The translations under genes and the position numbers were made by a program. A DNA stretch of 47,068 nt from a virus: IMG/VR virus record IMGVR_UViG_3300046817_000437, positions 1 to 47,068 of that record; one strand, 5' to 3'. Of this stretch, positions 15,826-24,529 are shown piece after piece (position 1 is the first letter of the stretch; every line of letters starts with the position of its first letter). A model generated the notes under the pieces. That model had not been told where the DNA came from. It saw only the letters and a program-made list of their open reading frames with translations, and did not search any database.

Positions 15826-17589
15826 CTAACCCCCGTATCCCTTCACGCCTCTGCCGACGGCGCTCACGCGAATGATCTCTTGCAAGTCGGTGATTGCCTT
15901 GGCAAGGGCAGCGCCATCGTTATTATCCTGGGCCGCGGCGGCCGCTTTCATCGCCGCACTTAGCTTGCCTCGGGTACTCGCATCGGTTTGCATGTACTCG
16001 GACTTCGCTAGTTCGATCGTGGTGCCTGCCCAGCCAGCTTGCTCGGGAGAGACTTTTCCCTTTGGAGGTGGAGCTACTGCTGTAGGGGCGATTGGTCTGC
16101 TGGGGCCGGAGGCAGTAGCTGTGCCAGCCGGAGCAGTGCCCTTGCCCGTGACGAGCTTAGTACCTACGGCTTTGAAGTAGTTCGTGAACATGTCGACCCA
16201 CCCAGGATCACTTGCGGGCATTGCATGCACGATCCCCTTCTGCACCATCAGCTGCTTGATTTGCGTCAACAACGGAGAGCCTGTCCTGTCCTTCTCCGGG
16301 CTCTGTTCCAAGACCTTGAACATCGAGTTGATTTCAGGGTCGTTTGCCCGCAGGTTCGTGATCTCAAGGTTGAGCTTGTCCACTTGCAGCTGACGGAGTT
16401 GCTCCTGCTGATCCTTGAACTTGGTCATGTCGAGGTTTGCGGGCAGCGGTCCTCCTTTTAGATACGAATCAGCCAGTTGCAGGGCTTGCATGGGGTCTAC
16501 GCCCGCCGCCATGAAATGCTCGCTTGCGGAAAGCGTATCCCGCTTCACACCGAGAGCGTACTGTGCTTGGGACAACCCGAACTCTTGCCGCCGGAGAGCT
16601 TCGCCCCGCACACTCATGTCGTATTCGAGACCCTTGTATGTGCTGGGCATCTGCGTTGGACGGTCTGGACGAAGGCCCGCTTCGAAGTCCGCCATCGCCT
16701 GCACCCGTTGCTGGTCGGTGACATCGGTGATGTGGTACACGTTGTTGATCATGTCCGTAGCCATCGCCCGTGCCTGCGTCTGCTTCCACTCCGTGGTTCC
16801 CGGGGTCTGCTCCAGGAGTTGGGTCGGAGTCAGCAGTGCTGGTTGGACCTCAGCCAGTGTGGCCGGGCGCCCCGTCAGCCCCATAATGTTGTCGAGGATG
16901 CTGTTGGAGTCGAGGCCCTTTTTCCGCATGTCTGTGATCTTCTGCTGTAGGTCCAGGGCAGAGATCTGCGCGGTGTCGGTCTTCTCCTGCAGCGGAGACT
17001 TCTGCATGCGGGGGAGAGGATTCTTCGTGCTTTGCCCGGGGACTACGATGTCGGAGCCCGTACCGTAGGTACTAGGCATGCCTCCGGAGGGACCGGTTGC
17101 CCCCGTCGTGATTCCTGTTGATGCGCTGGCTGCGCTGGTGATCCCGGCACTGGGAATGAGTGGGGGCATGCCCCCAGCTCTCGGCGGCTGCGCCGTGTCC
17201 CCTTCCCCAGGTGTCGGTTGCATCGGGCCGGTGCCAGGCGTAGCCTGCGGCGCGCCCCGCTGCTGGAGCTTCTGGTACAGGAACTTGGCAAACGGGTCCA
17301 AGGTCTGCGTGGCCTCCGCATCGCCTCTCCCCGGATCCATGAACCTCCGAACATTTGGATCATCAATCAACAGGTTGTACGTGTCCGGGTCCTTCATCCC
17401 GATCTGCGACAGCATGATGCGGAAGTCCGTTTGCTCCTTCTGCGTCTGCTGCGCTTTGAGCGTGGCGTCCTTCGCCTCCTGGGTCTTCTGCTGGATGATT
17501 TGACCCGTTTGGTTCAGGGCCTGGGCGAACATGTCCCAGCCGGACGGGCTGACAACCGTGTACCCGCCCTTACTTGTGATCTTAGGCAT
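15826..17589 (-). CDS. Virion protein, putative ejection protein, 587 aa
   Basis: Residues 15-60 form a strongly predicted helix rich in Gln and Ala (ALNQTGQIIQQKTQEAKD). Residues 110-200 are Pro/Gly/Thr-rich and probably disordered. Residues 260-460 are helical with many Gln and Leu. The N-terminal start ATG 17589 overlaps the end of the S74-type gene by 8 bp. Similar helical, Gln-rich proteins occupy this position in podovirus genomes as internal core proteins. No signature domain recognised. Confidence 0.6.
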   Translation of the reverse strand: MPKITSKGGYTVVSPSGWDMFAQALNQTGQIIQQKTQEAKDATLKAQQTQKEQTDFRIMLSQIGMKDPDTYNLLIDDPNVRRFMDPGRGDAEATQTLDPFAKFLYQKLQQRGAPQATPGTGPMQPTPGEGDTAQPPRAGGMPPLIPSAGITSAASASTGITTGATGPSGGMPSTYGTGSDIVVPGQSTKNPLPRMQKSPLQEKTDTAQISALDLQQKITDMRKKGLDSNSILDNIMGLTGRPATLAEVQPALLTPTQLLEQTPGTTEWKQTQARAMATDMINNVYHITDVTDQQRVQAMADFEAGLRPDRPTQMPSTYKGLEYDMSVRGEALRRQEFGLSQAQYALGVKRDTLSASEHFMAAGVDPMQALQLADSYLKGGPLPANLDMTKFKDQQEQLRQLQVDKLNLEITNLRANDPEINSMFKVLEQSPEKDRTGSPLLTQIKQLMVQKGIVHAMPASDPGWVDMFTNYFKAVGTKLVTGKGTAPAGTATASGPSRPIAPTAVAPPPKGKVSPEQAGWAGTTIELAKSEYMQTDASTRGKLSAAMKAAAAAQDNNDGAALAKAITDLQEIIRVSAVGRGVKGYGG

Positions 17590-19288
17590 TGGCGGACATC
17601 TCCTTCACGGTGCTCAGCATCACGCCGAATAGGTCTACCGGGTTCAGGGTGATTCCGTCTCCGACTCCAAACAAGTCCCGGAACTGCTCGGCCATGGGAC
17701 CGATGTGCTTGGTGTTAGAGCCCTTATACTTCCAGGTGAAGATTGGGAGCTTGTCTAGGGTGCTGCGTACCTTGCCCGTGTCTACTGGGACGATGTCCTC
17801 TTTCAGCGAACTGTGGGACATGATCAGGAAGGGCAGGATCGCTGAGAGCACGCTTGCGGCCCCGCCGATTAAGGACGAGCCCGTGTTACTCTGCACGACG
17901 GGCGGCGCCCCTGGGTACGAAGTTCCAAAGCCGAGGGCTGCCGACAAGTACGGGTTCAACTCATTACTGATTTGGTTCTGGAGTTGTCCCGCACCAAGGT
18001 TCAACTGGCCTCCGCCTACCTGTCCACCCGTAATCCCCTGCATGATGTTCGGGATCAAGCCCAACAGGTTCGTCTGGATCCCTGCGGGTGCAGTTTGCGA
18101 ACTGAGCAAGGTCGAGAGGAGAGGAGAGAGGCCCGAGGTCGTCTGCTGCTGGCTTTGCAGGGCAAGATTGCCCGCGCTGCCCGCGGCCCCCGTCCTCTGG
18201 GACAGGAGCTGAGGGAGGAGTTGGGCGATCATCGAAGACTGGGTCTGGGCGATGTTCGCTCGGCCCTGTGCGGAGCCCGTTGCCAGGGCTTGGGCGATGT
18301 CCGAACTCTGACCCAAGCCCATCTGGCCGAACTGCTCCTTGATGTTGGCCTGGTCCTGGTTGATCCCGACTTGTCCGGCGGTTGCGATATCGGAGAGGGA
18401 CTTGTTGACTTGGTCGGTACCCGTCTGCCCGCTCAGACCGAGCAGCTGCATGATAGCGGAGCTCGCATCACCAGACTGCGTCCCTCCCCGGCCCAGGAGC
18501 TGAGTGATCAAGTCACTTGTGCCACTTGTGGACCCGCCCACTTGGTTGAACAAGTCCATGATCGAGTTCATGCCGATGTTGCCCATCCCGAAGGATGTGT
18601 CGGCCGCGCGGGTCCCGAGCCCGCCCGCGATGTTCGCCGCGTCGATCCCGTACTGGTTCCCGCCGGAACCTAGGTTCTGCCCGCCGAACAGCGCCGCAAG
18701 TTGTGCACGCACTCCGAGCGTGTCGGCCATGACGTTCGCGTTGGGACTGGAGCCGAAGGACGAGCTACCAGTGCCGTTGGGGTTGTACGGCGTGTTGGGT
18801 GTACCGCTTCTCCACGTGAGAGCGTAGTTCCCGCTAGAGTCCGGAGCAGCGTAGGAATTCGGGAGACCGTAGATTTGGTTCTCCGGGTAGTACTGAACTC
18901 CGTTGATCCCCTGGCTTGCGAGGTAGTCTACAAGATTCTGGCCGGAGTACCCTTTGCTAAGGGCGTCGTGCAACGCATATTCCATCGACCCCTGCTGTAG
19001 GTCACCCCAACCGTCCCCAAGACCAATTGGGCTGTGGGAGTTCCCAGCACTGCCATCCGGGTTCGTGAGCGACGGGATTTTCGGCGGGGCTGCGGGCGCT
19101 GGGGCTGATCCCTGCCGGGCTCCCGCAGTTATGTTATTCCGGACTACGTCAGTTACTCCCGCGAGCGGGTCATCGGGAGTGTTGCCCCCATCCATCGGGA
19201 TAGGAGCAGTGCTCCGGCCGGTATCCGGAGGTTGTCCTCCGTCCAGTCCTAGAGTACTTTGTCCGAAGAAATCGTCGGCAGCTGCCAT
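17582..19288 (-). CDS. Tail/virion protein with C-terminal S74-type intramolecular chaperone
   Basis: 568 residues. The N-terminal half is Gly/Ser/Asn-rich; the central 200-430 region is a Gln/Gly/Leu-rich low-complexity array (repeating QLLG, GLSG and GQ motifs). The last 80 residues carry the peptidase S74 signature: SHSSLKEDIVPVDTGKV, then LPIFTWKYKG, KHIGPMAEQF, and a final helix. In tail spikes this domain trimerises the protein and then cuts itself off using a Ser/Lys dyad; SSLKED is the matching site. Self-cleavage would leave a protein of about 490 residues (inference). ATG 19288 overlaps the GNAT-like gene by 40 bp. Confidence 0.7.
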   Translation of the reverse strand: MAAADDFFGQSTLGLDGGQPPDTGRSTAPIPMDGGNTPDDPLAGVTDVVRNNITAGARQGSAPAPAAPPKIPSLTNPDGSAGNSHSPIGLGDGWGDLQQGSMEYALHDALSKGYSGQNLVDYLASQGINGVQYYPENQIYGLPNSYAAPDSSGNYALTWRSGTPNTPYNPNGTGSSSFGSSPNANVMADTLGVRAQLAALFGGQNLGSGGNQYGIDAANIAGGLGTRAADTSFGMGNIGMNSIMDLFNQVGGSTSGTSDLITQLLGRGGTQSGDASSAIMQLLGLSGQTGTDQVNKSLSDIATAGQVGINQDQANIKEQFGQMGLGQSSDIAQALATGSAQGRANIAQTQSSMIAQLLPQLLSQRTGAAGSAGNLALQSQQQTTSGLSPLLSTLLSSQTAPAGIQTNLLGLIPNIMQGITGGQVGGGQLNLGAGQLQNQISNELNPYLSAALGFGTSYPGAPPVVQSNTGSSLIGGAASVLSAILPFLIMSHSSLKEDIVPVDTGKVRSTLDKLPIFTWKYKGSNTKHIGPMAEQFRDLFGVGDGITLNPVDLFGVMLSTVKEMSANA

Positions 19289-19854
19289 GGAGAGGCCTCG
19301 TCAGCGATCAACCCGAGTAAGGTCATGTTCACGGGTCGGTTGTCTACAACCTGTGCATGTCGCACAAGGCCTTCGGGTTTGAATCCGACCCTCATCAGAA
19401 ACCTGCGCAATGCGCTTGAGGAGGCTCGGTTCTCGGTGTCGAGGAGAACGGCGTTTATGCGGAGAAGTTGGAACGCAGCGAACGCGTGCTTGAGTACGGC
19501 TCGGACTTGCGTTGTGCGGTAGGGACTCAGCTTCCGGTCCCAGAACACGACGTTTAGCGTAGCCGTTCCGAAGGGCCTTACGTCCGTCAGGTAAATGAGA
19601 CCTTCATCCCCAGCTTCTACGAAGTACGAGTCATGTCGGAAGACAAGCTGGTTGATGAACGAGTCCCCGTTTTCCCGGGGTACGTTTGTATCCTTGTACT
19701 GCATGAGCAGGTGCTGAAAGTCTTCGAGCCGATCGAACTTCAGCTCTCGGAGCTCGGCGAGCTTGTCTAGTACGTCAACGGGCTCCCCAGTACGAAGAAC
19801 GTTGCTTTCTGGTTCGCGGTCGAGCACCGGAGGAATATCTGGGACTTGGTCCAT
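19249..19854 (-). CDS. GNAT-fold acetyltransferase-like virion protein, 201 aa
   Basis: Start ATG 19854 begins MDQVPDIPPVLDREPE; the frame is open further upstream, but that stretch overlaps the neighbouring gene. The order FVEAGDEGLIYLTDV, ATLNVVFWDRKLSP, a helix ending in the FAAFQLLRINAVLLDTENRAS segment, then RRFLMRVGFKPEGLVRHA, matches the GNAT fold with its strand-4/helix-3 cofactor region and Asn. GNAT-like proteins of this kind are common in tail modules of podoviruses, where they are structural or modify a partner; activity is not proven. It sits between a fibre-like small protein and the S74-type protein. Confidence 0.6.
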   Translation of the reverse strand: MDQVPDIPPVLDREPESNVLRTGEPVDVLDKLAELRELKFDRLEDFQHLLMQYKDTNVPRENGDSFINQLVFRHDSYFVEAGDEGLIYLTDVRPFGTATLNVVFWDRKLSPYRTTQVRAVLKHAFAAFQLLRINAVLLDTENRASSSALRRFLMRVGFKPEGLVRHAQVVDNRPVNMTLLGLIADEASPWQLPTISSDKVL

Positions 19855-20165
19855 GGGGTTACTCCGAGGTTTATCGCACCGGTAACCGGTGGGATCATTA
19901 AGAGGAATCCGGGCGGAATTTGCCCGAGGTTGTGCGTAACGGCAAAGTCGGTGTTGGCGGCGCCCGTGTCCGCCACCGTGACCCACGCTCCCAGAATGTT
20001 GTCCTGGGTCAAGCCGTCTCCAAAGGTCAAAAGGCCGTTGATTACTTGGTCGAGACCCTTGAAGATGGTCGAGAGCCGGTGCATCATATTCACGCGCCAG
20101 TTCTCCACCTGCTTCTCGTCCTTAGGTCGGGCCGCTAGTTCCGTGACTTGCAGGTCGATGCGCAT
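19767..20165 (-). CDS. Small fibre-like virion protein, 132 aa
   Basis: Begins at ATG 20165, sharing TAATG with the tail hub stop. Residues 1-55 are helical (LAARPKDEKQVENWRVNMMH). Residues 70-132 form a beta domain with the pattern FAVTHNLGQIPPGFLLMI, W-rich turn, then IFLRCS and ATFFVLG. This is the H-x-L-x2-x-P motif seen in small beta domains of phage fibre or tail accessory proteins. Its end overlaps the GNAT-like gene by 88 bp. Likely structural. Confidence 0.6.
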   Translation of the reverse strand: MRIDLQVTELAARPKDEKQVENWRVNMMHRLSTIFKGLDQVINGLLTFGDGLTQDNILGAWVTVADTGAANTDFAVTHNLGQIPPGFLLMIPPVTGAINLGVTPWTKSQIFLRCSTANQKATFFVLGSPLTY

Positions 20166-21733
20166 TACGTTGTCTGCGTCTGGTGGAGTTCGAAGGTTGC
20201 GTTGAACTCGGCGATTTGAAAGGTTTCGGTGGTTGTGTCGTTTTCGAACTTGAACCGGATCTGGTTGCCTACGCACAACGTGTCTACGTGGAGAGTCTTG
20301 AATCCGGAACTTAGAGAGTTTCCCATGACTGAGTAGGGACCCTGCCAAGAACCACCACCGTCTACGGACGTGTAGAACCGCAGGGTGAATGGAACACCGA
20401 TTGCCTTGTATGTGATGTAGATTCTCCGGAGCGAGATCTGCTTACCGGGCATCTGGAAGAGTTTTTCCGACGTGAAGTCACTAGAGGTCCAGCGGCACGG
20501 GATGCTAGCGCCGTCGTCCGACAGGAACTGAGGTCCCCACTTGTAGACCTTGCCGGACTGGTTCCCGGTGAGGAACACAGGAGCTACGGAACTGAGTACG
20601 TGGGAATCCCATTCGTAGGCCGATGTGTCCCAGTCACCAGTGGCCGTGTCCCAAGTGGCCGTTTGGTCCAGTGGGTAGAGAGTACTTGCTCGCATGCCAG
20701 AGGTGGACCAGGGGTACCAGATCCCTCTGGCGAAGTTGAAGACCCACGGGGCATCCGGGGTTACTTGATCCGAGCCCATCGCTAAGAACACGATGTATTC
20801 TTGGGTGTCGGGGAGTACATCCGCAAACATGATGTCGAGTTTTGCGGGGTTGAGGGAGGCGAAGATTGCCTCGCGAACCTGCGGCGCGATCTCGGTCGGA
20901 GTGGTCCCATCGAACTGGTAGAACGCGTCGGTGCCCAGGAAATAGTGGATTTGGTTTCGTCCGTGCAACGTGAATGGGGCTAAGAGTCCGATGTCTGCTA
21001 CGCGGGTTTCGTATCGGAACGGGGCTAAGGCCGTAGGCTGGGGGATCGCCACCTCGATCAAGTTCGTGTAGTACAAGGCCATGTTTAGGCCGAGCTTGCG
21101 GATCCCCTGCATCGTTACGGGACTTTCCACCTGGTCTCGGAACCCGGAGCCAAGTCCGACCCAGTCCGTGTGATCCAGGGCCACTGGCCACCGGTGTCGA
21201 AATGGCAGCGGGTTCCCCCCTTCGACCGTGCTTCCGAGATTCAACCGCTGGTTGAACCGTTCGAGGAACCGCGCGGCGGGGGCGTTCGCATTCAGACTTG
21301 CGTAGGTATCGACTCCGAAAGTCACGACCTTCACAGGGTCCACACCCTGGCAGAAGACCATCTTGTTTTGGGACGTAGCGAAGGAAAAGAGCTTCTGGTC
21401 GGTTCCGGTTAGCCCCGCCCCAGTAACCTCAACCCAGTGGAGAGTTGCTGGGTCAAACCGGTAGATTTTAGTCGTGCCGGTCGCGAAGAGGTACGAATTT
21501 CCCTCGAGATCACGGGTTCCGTACAAGCCCGTGATTGCCTGGCCGATGCCTCCGTCGGTTTCGAGTTCGGCGTAGCCGTACCGCTTGCACAGGAGACCGG
21601 ATCGCACCCGGAGATTCAACATGTCGGGGCTTGCGCCGATAGGAATCTCCCGTTCCGGGTCTGCGTTCCACTGGCCGAGAGTTGGCCGGATGGGAACCGA
21701 AAGTTTGAGGTTCCCTTGTTCCTTAACCTGCAC
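20165..21733 (-). CDS. Tail hub / nozzle-like protein, beta-rich, 522 aa
   Basis: A long beta-strand protein with repeated strand-turn motifs: PDMLNLRVRSGLLCKRYGY, GLYGTRDLEGNSYLFATGTTKIYRF, NKMVFCQGVDPVKVVTF, HYFLGTDAFYQFDG, then WVFNFARGIWYPWS. These read like blades of a beta-propeller, as in podovirus tail hub or stabilisation proteins that close the short tail. GTG 21733 was preferred because a start at TTG 21769 would lengthen the overlap with the upstream gene; the choice is uncertain. Its place between the fibre and ejection genes agrees with a tail role. Confidence 0.62.
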   Translation of the reverse strand: MQVKEQGNLKLSVPIRPTLGQWNADPEREIPIGASPDMLNLRVRSGLLCKRYGYAELETDGGIGQAITGLYGTRDLEGNSYLFATGTTKIYRFDPATLHWVEVTGAGLTGTDQKLFSFATSQNKMVFCQGVDPVKVVTFGVDTYASLNANAPAARFLERFNQRLNLGSTVEGGNPLPFRHRWPVALDHTDWVGLGSGFRDQVESPVTMQGIRKLGLNMALYYTNLIEVAIPQPTALAPFRYETRVADIGLLAPFTLHGRNQIHYFLGTDAFYQFDGTTPTEIAPQVREAIFASLNPAKLDIMFADVLPDTQEYIVFLAMGSDQVTPDAPWVFNFARGIWYPWSTSGMRASTLYPLDQTATWDTATGDWDTSAYEWDSHVLSSVAPVFLTGNQSGKVYKWGPQFLSDDGASIPCRWTSSDFTSEKLFQMPGKQISLRRIYITYKAIGVPFTLRFYTSVDGGGSWQGPYSVMGNSLSSGFKTLHVDTLCVGNQIRFKFENDTTTETFQIAEFNATFELHQTQTT

Positions 21734-21947
21734 GGAAGTCCTGTTCGCGCCTGGCAGTCCAGCCCGCAAACGTCCTTTCGAGTACCCCGAGAGAGCCCCG
21801 GAGCTCGGAGATCGTGTTGGTCAAGTTAGCTACGCTCTTCTCCAAGTTGTCTACGCGTTGGGAGTAGCGTCCCAACTGGTAGGTGCTAGTAAAGAGTGCA
21901 ATCAAGATACCTCCTCCGAGGAGCGAAGCCCAGAGCGTTGGGTCCAT
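21723..21947 (-). CDS. Small membrane protein with coiled coil, holin/XhlA-like, 74 aa
   Basis: One N-terminal membrane segment (residues 4-22, WASLLGGGILIALFTSTY) followed by a heptad-like coil (VDNLEKSVANLTNTISELRG). This is the layout of XhlA or holin-associated proteins, though in XhlA the membrane segment is C-terminal. ATG 21947 is used; GTG 21953 is an alternative. It lies between the collar fibre and the tail hub, near another small hydrophobic protein, and is one of the few candidate lysis genes. Confidence 0.5.
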   Translation of the reverse strand: MDPTLWASLLGGGILIALFTSTYQLGRYSQRVDNLEKSVANLTNTISELRGSLGVLERTFAGWTARREQDFRAG

Positions 21948-21953
21948 GTGCAC

Positions 21954-22967
21954 CTACTGCGCGATGATGTAGTTCGTGACGAGGTACGGCGGGTTGTTCG
22001 CGCTTGTGGCACCGGCGCCCGCACTTGCTGTTGTACCGGTTGCAACGGCTCCCGCAGGAGAGGCGGCTGCCGCTGTGATGCCGGTTGCCGCGGGTCCGGG
22101 GGAAATATAATCCCCAGCGTTATCCGCCCATACGAAGTTATGGGGTGTCCCACCTGAAGCGAAGGGAGCGACAAACTCGGACTGCGCTGGGATCCCGTGT
22201 ACCAAGTGCTCGTGGGTTGGGTCCGTAATTCCGATTGCGTGCGTGTGGTCGATGACGTCAGTGTACGTGTGGGTGTGCGCTGCACCTGTGTGCGTGTGGT
22301 CGATCGCACCGCCCGCAGCTCCAAGTGTGCTTCCAGTTCCCGCAGCAGCCTTGCCCAGGGGGAACTTCTGCCGCATGTCGGGGACGTTGAAAGTCCCGAC
22401 ACCGTCACCAGCTCCGTAGGCGGTGCCGATTACGCCGAAGAGTGCAGCGTATGTGGTACGGGAGACGGCGGCCCCGTTACACATGAGGAACCCGGTGGGC
22501 GCCGCGGACCCCGCGAAGGCGAGGACACTGCCGGTCGGAGTAGCTGCTCCTCCTCCACCGCCTCCCCCGCCGATGACGATGTTCCCGTTCATGTCGATCG
22601 CGAACTTGGTTACGCCGTTCACGACGAGTTTCACCAGCAAGCTGCTTGCGTCACTGGCCGTGTTAGTGATTGCGGCGTAGATAGCAGCGCAGATGCCGGT
22701 TGTGTTCCAGGTCTGGATGAGTTGGATTAAGCCGCCGGCGATCGACCCGGTTAAGCTGTTCCCAGCGTCACTCGTGATCGGGGTGATGTCGTTCGCCGGG
22801 CGCAACCGCACCTGAGTGTGCTTCCCGTCGTTCGCATCATTTGCGAAACTGTGGTCGACGGCAATCCGGTCCTGCACCCCAGCCTTGAGCTCACGGATCC
22901 GGTTGTCTCCGTTGCTTAGGGCTTCAGATCCAGCCGGCGTCGTGAGGTCCCAAGGTGTGAGGGGCAT
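21954..22967 (-). CDS. Tail fibre protein with phage tail collar domain, 337 aa
   Basis: Residues 135-200 carry a classic tail collar domain: PTGSVLAFAGSAAPTGFLMC, AVSRTTYAALFGVIGTAYG, and FNVPDMRQKFPLG. A Gly-rich hinge (eight Gly in a row near residue 130) separates it from the N-terminal virion-anchoring part. Downstream are His-x-His pairs (DHTHTGAAHTHTY, IDHTHAIG, THEHLVHG), which in such fibres bind iron and lock trimers. It ends in PPYLVTNYIIAQ, typical of these fibres. It likely helps receptor recognition. Confidence 0.85.
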   Translation of the reverse strand: MPLTPWDLTTPAGSEALSNGDNRIRELKAGVQDRIAVDHSFANDANDGKHTQVRLRPANDITPITSDAGNSLTGSIAGGLIQLIQTWNTTGICAAIYAAITNTASDASSLLVKLVVNGVTKFAIDMNGNIVIGGGGGGGGAATPTGSVLAFAGSAAPTGFLMCNGAAVSRTTYAALFGVIGTAYGAGDGVGTFNVPDMRQKFPLGKAAAGTGSTLGAAGGAIDHTHTGAAHTHTYTDVIDHTHAIGITDPTHEHLVHGIPAQSEFVAPFASGGTPHNFVWADNAGDYISPGPAATGITAAAASPAGAVATGTTASAGAGATSANNPPYLVTNYIIAQ

Positions 22968-22979
22968 TTTGCTTCTCTT

Positions 22980-23279
22980 TTACTTGACGACGGGGTGAAC
23001 GATGTTCGTTGCGTCGACGACAGCAGAGATCGCAGCGCCTGCTGTGGCAGTGACGGATGCGACGTCGATCAACGGCTTGCCGGCGGCAACGTTGATTCCG
23101 TTCGCAGCGGCCGTTGCCAGGTTCACGACGTGGTCGAGCTTCTGTGCGCCGGTGGCCCCGGAGATGCCTTCCGCCTCGGTGATGCCGGCAGTGATCACGG
23201 GAGCGAGTGCACCGAGGTGCGGATTGATAGTGCCGAGGATGATCGGTGCGAGAATCTTCACAAGGTCAAGCCACTTCAT
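22980..23279 (-). CDS. Small hydrophobic protein, holin-like, 99 aa
   Basis: ATG 23279 follows AAGGAG. The sequence starts MKWLDLVKILAPIILGTINP and is Ala/Val/Thr-rich throughout, with hydrophobic stretches at residues 5-30 and 55-90 but almost no charged clusters. Comparable small Ala-rich proteins in podovirus tail modules are annotated as holins or minor virion proteins. Membrane insertion is plausible, not certain. Confidence 0.5.
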   Translation of the reverse strand: MKWLDLVKILAPIILGTINPHLGALAPVITAGITEAEGISGATGAQKLDHVVNLATAAANGINVAAGKPLIDVASVTATAGAAISAVVDATNIVHPVVK

Positions 23280-23289
23280 GCTGTACTCC

Positions 23290-23904
23290 TTAGCGGGTCC
23301 GTACCCGCATCTGTTGTCTACGATCGTTGCGGTTGCTCTCGTACTTCGGGAACCGTTCACGTGCTACGTATTGTGCGTATTCGTTCTCTTGCAGGGCAGC
23401 CGCGGTTTGGTCTCCTACGGTGCTCAAGGCGATCTGTGCCGCACGCATGGGGACGAGTGGGTCATAGATCGCTCGGAAGAGAGGGCTCCCACTTGTGAAG
23501 TCCGGGACTGTTTTCTTGTACCAGATCCGAATGTTCACGTTTACGGCGGCGGATCTGTCAAACCAGAACTGGTTGTTGAACCAGTAGTACCGGGTTATGG
23601 GGCCAGCGACCCTCCGCATCGCCTCAATCACTTGCTGTGGTTGTAGGTCGATGGGCCGTTCATTATCCAGGTCTTTGACGAAACTCGGCCACCAGATATC
23701 CGTTGCTGCGCTGGAGAAGACGCTCAGGCCCGCGACCACAATGTCGTCGAAGTTCTTCTCGAACTCCGGATGCGGGAACTCGTTGCTGATCATCTGCGCA
23801 GCGTCGTTGAGGAAGAACCCGCGCTGCGTGCTGGTGATGTCCGTCCGGTTCTGCAACCGCTGTTGGAGTTCTGTGTCGAAGTCGGCGTAGATGCGTCTCG
23901 CCAT
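23290..23904 (-). CDS. Head-tail adaptor (tail tubular A-like), 204 aa
   Basis: Mostly helical: RRIYADFDTELQQRLQN at the start, then LNDAAQMISNEFPHPEF, a central WWPSFVKDLDNERPIDLQPQ beta-containing part with YYWFNNQFWF, and a helical end (MRAAQIALSTVGDQTAA). This is the pattern of the gp4/gp11-type adaptor ring under the portal in short-tailed phages. The C-terminal tail is Arg-rich. Placement before the tail hub supports the call; it is by pattern only. Confidence 0.6.
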   Translation of the reverse strand: MARRIYADFDTELQQRLQNRTDITSTQRGFFLNDAAQMISNEFPHPEFEKNFDDIVVAGLSVFSSAATDIWWPSFVKDLDNERPIDLQPQQVIEAMRRVAGPITRYYWFNNQFWFDRSAAVNVNIRIWYKKTVPDFTSGSPLFRAIYDPLVPMRAAQIALSTVGDQTAAALQENEYAQYVARERFPKYESNRNDRRQQMRVRTR

Positions 23905-23919
23905 TTTTATCCACTCTGC

Positions 23920-24162
23920 CTAAAGGTCGTCCCAGGGAACGTCGGGAGGGTTGTCGGGAACCTTCTCATACGGAGTCTCAAGCCTCGAGAGGTAGAATTC
24001 GTGTCCGTAGTGGTCTTCCCCGCACTTGTTCGTGCTTTCCCCCGTGCAGAGGATAAGGCCGCGCCGGGTCACCACTTTTGACTCGTTGTACGGAAATCCG
24101 CAGCGGTCACACGTCCACCAACGTTGGGCGACTCTGTGGTTCGTCTGCCGGTTGTTTTGCAC
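23920..24162 (-). CDS. Zinc-ribbon-like virion-module protein, 80 aa
   Basis: GTG 24162 start. WTCDRCGFPYNESKVVTRRG followed by LILCTGESTNKC gives a C-x2-C and C-x8-C set, as in the small zinc-binding head-neck proteins of podoviruses. The last 30 residues are acidic and Pro-rich (YEKVPDNPPDVPWDDL). It lies between the adaptor and a repeat-containing small protein, so a structural or assembly role is likely. Confidence 0.6.
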   Translation of the reverse strand: MQNNRQTNHRVAQRWWTCDRCGFPYNESKVVTRRGLILCTGESTNKCGEDHYGHEFYLSRLETPYEKVPDNPPDVPWDDL

Positions 24163-24166
24163 TTGC

Positions 24167-24529
24167 TTAACCTACGCCCATGGAAGCGAGACCGCCCTTG
24201 ACAACGGGGTCTTGAGACCAGTGGAGCCGGACACTAGAACCCGTAATTACATAGGCTCCTGGATCCGCCACAAGCACCGCGTTGCACCTTAAGGTTGCTG
24301 TAGCGCCGGTTACAACGTAGGCGCCTGGATCCGCGACGAGCGTCGAGCTCCCTCCGCCGCTAGCCGCCCCCACACCTTGCAGGCGTTTCGCGAAGGGTTC
24401 GGCGAAGGCTCCGAAGACCTTCCGCCACCGGGGAGTTGCGGTTGTGCCGCCGGGTCCCGCAGGACTTCCGACGCCCGGTAGGACTGTATCGCGGTTTGGG
24501 GTCCGGCCGAATTGGGAGTAGCGTCTCAT
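24167..24529 (-). CDS. Small virion protein with two ADPGAY repeats, 120 aa
   Basis: Residues 65-105 hold two near-identical 12-residue units, VADPGAYVVTGATATL and VADPGAYVITGSSVRL, a short beta repeat frequent in phage structural proteins. The N-terminal part is Gly/Pro/Arg-rich. It overlaps the SGNH hydrolase start by 4 nt. Likely a minor head or tail protein. Confidence 0.6.
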   Translation of the reverse strand: MRRYSQFGRTPNRDTVLPGVGSPAGPGGTTATPRWRKVFGAFAEPFAKRLQGVGAASGGGSSTLVADPGAYVVTGATATLRCNAVLVADPGAYVITGSSVRLHWSQDPVVKGGLASMGVG

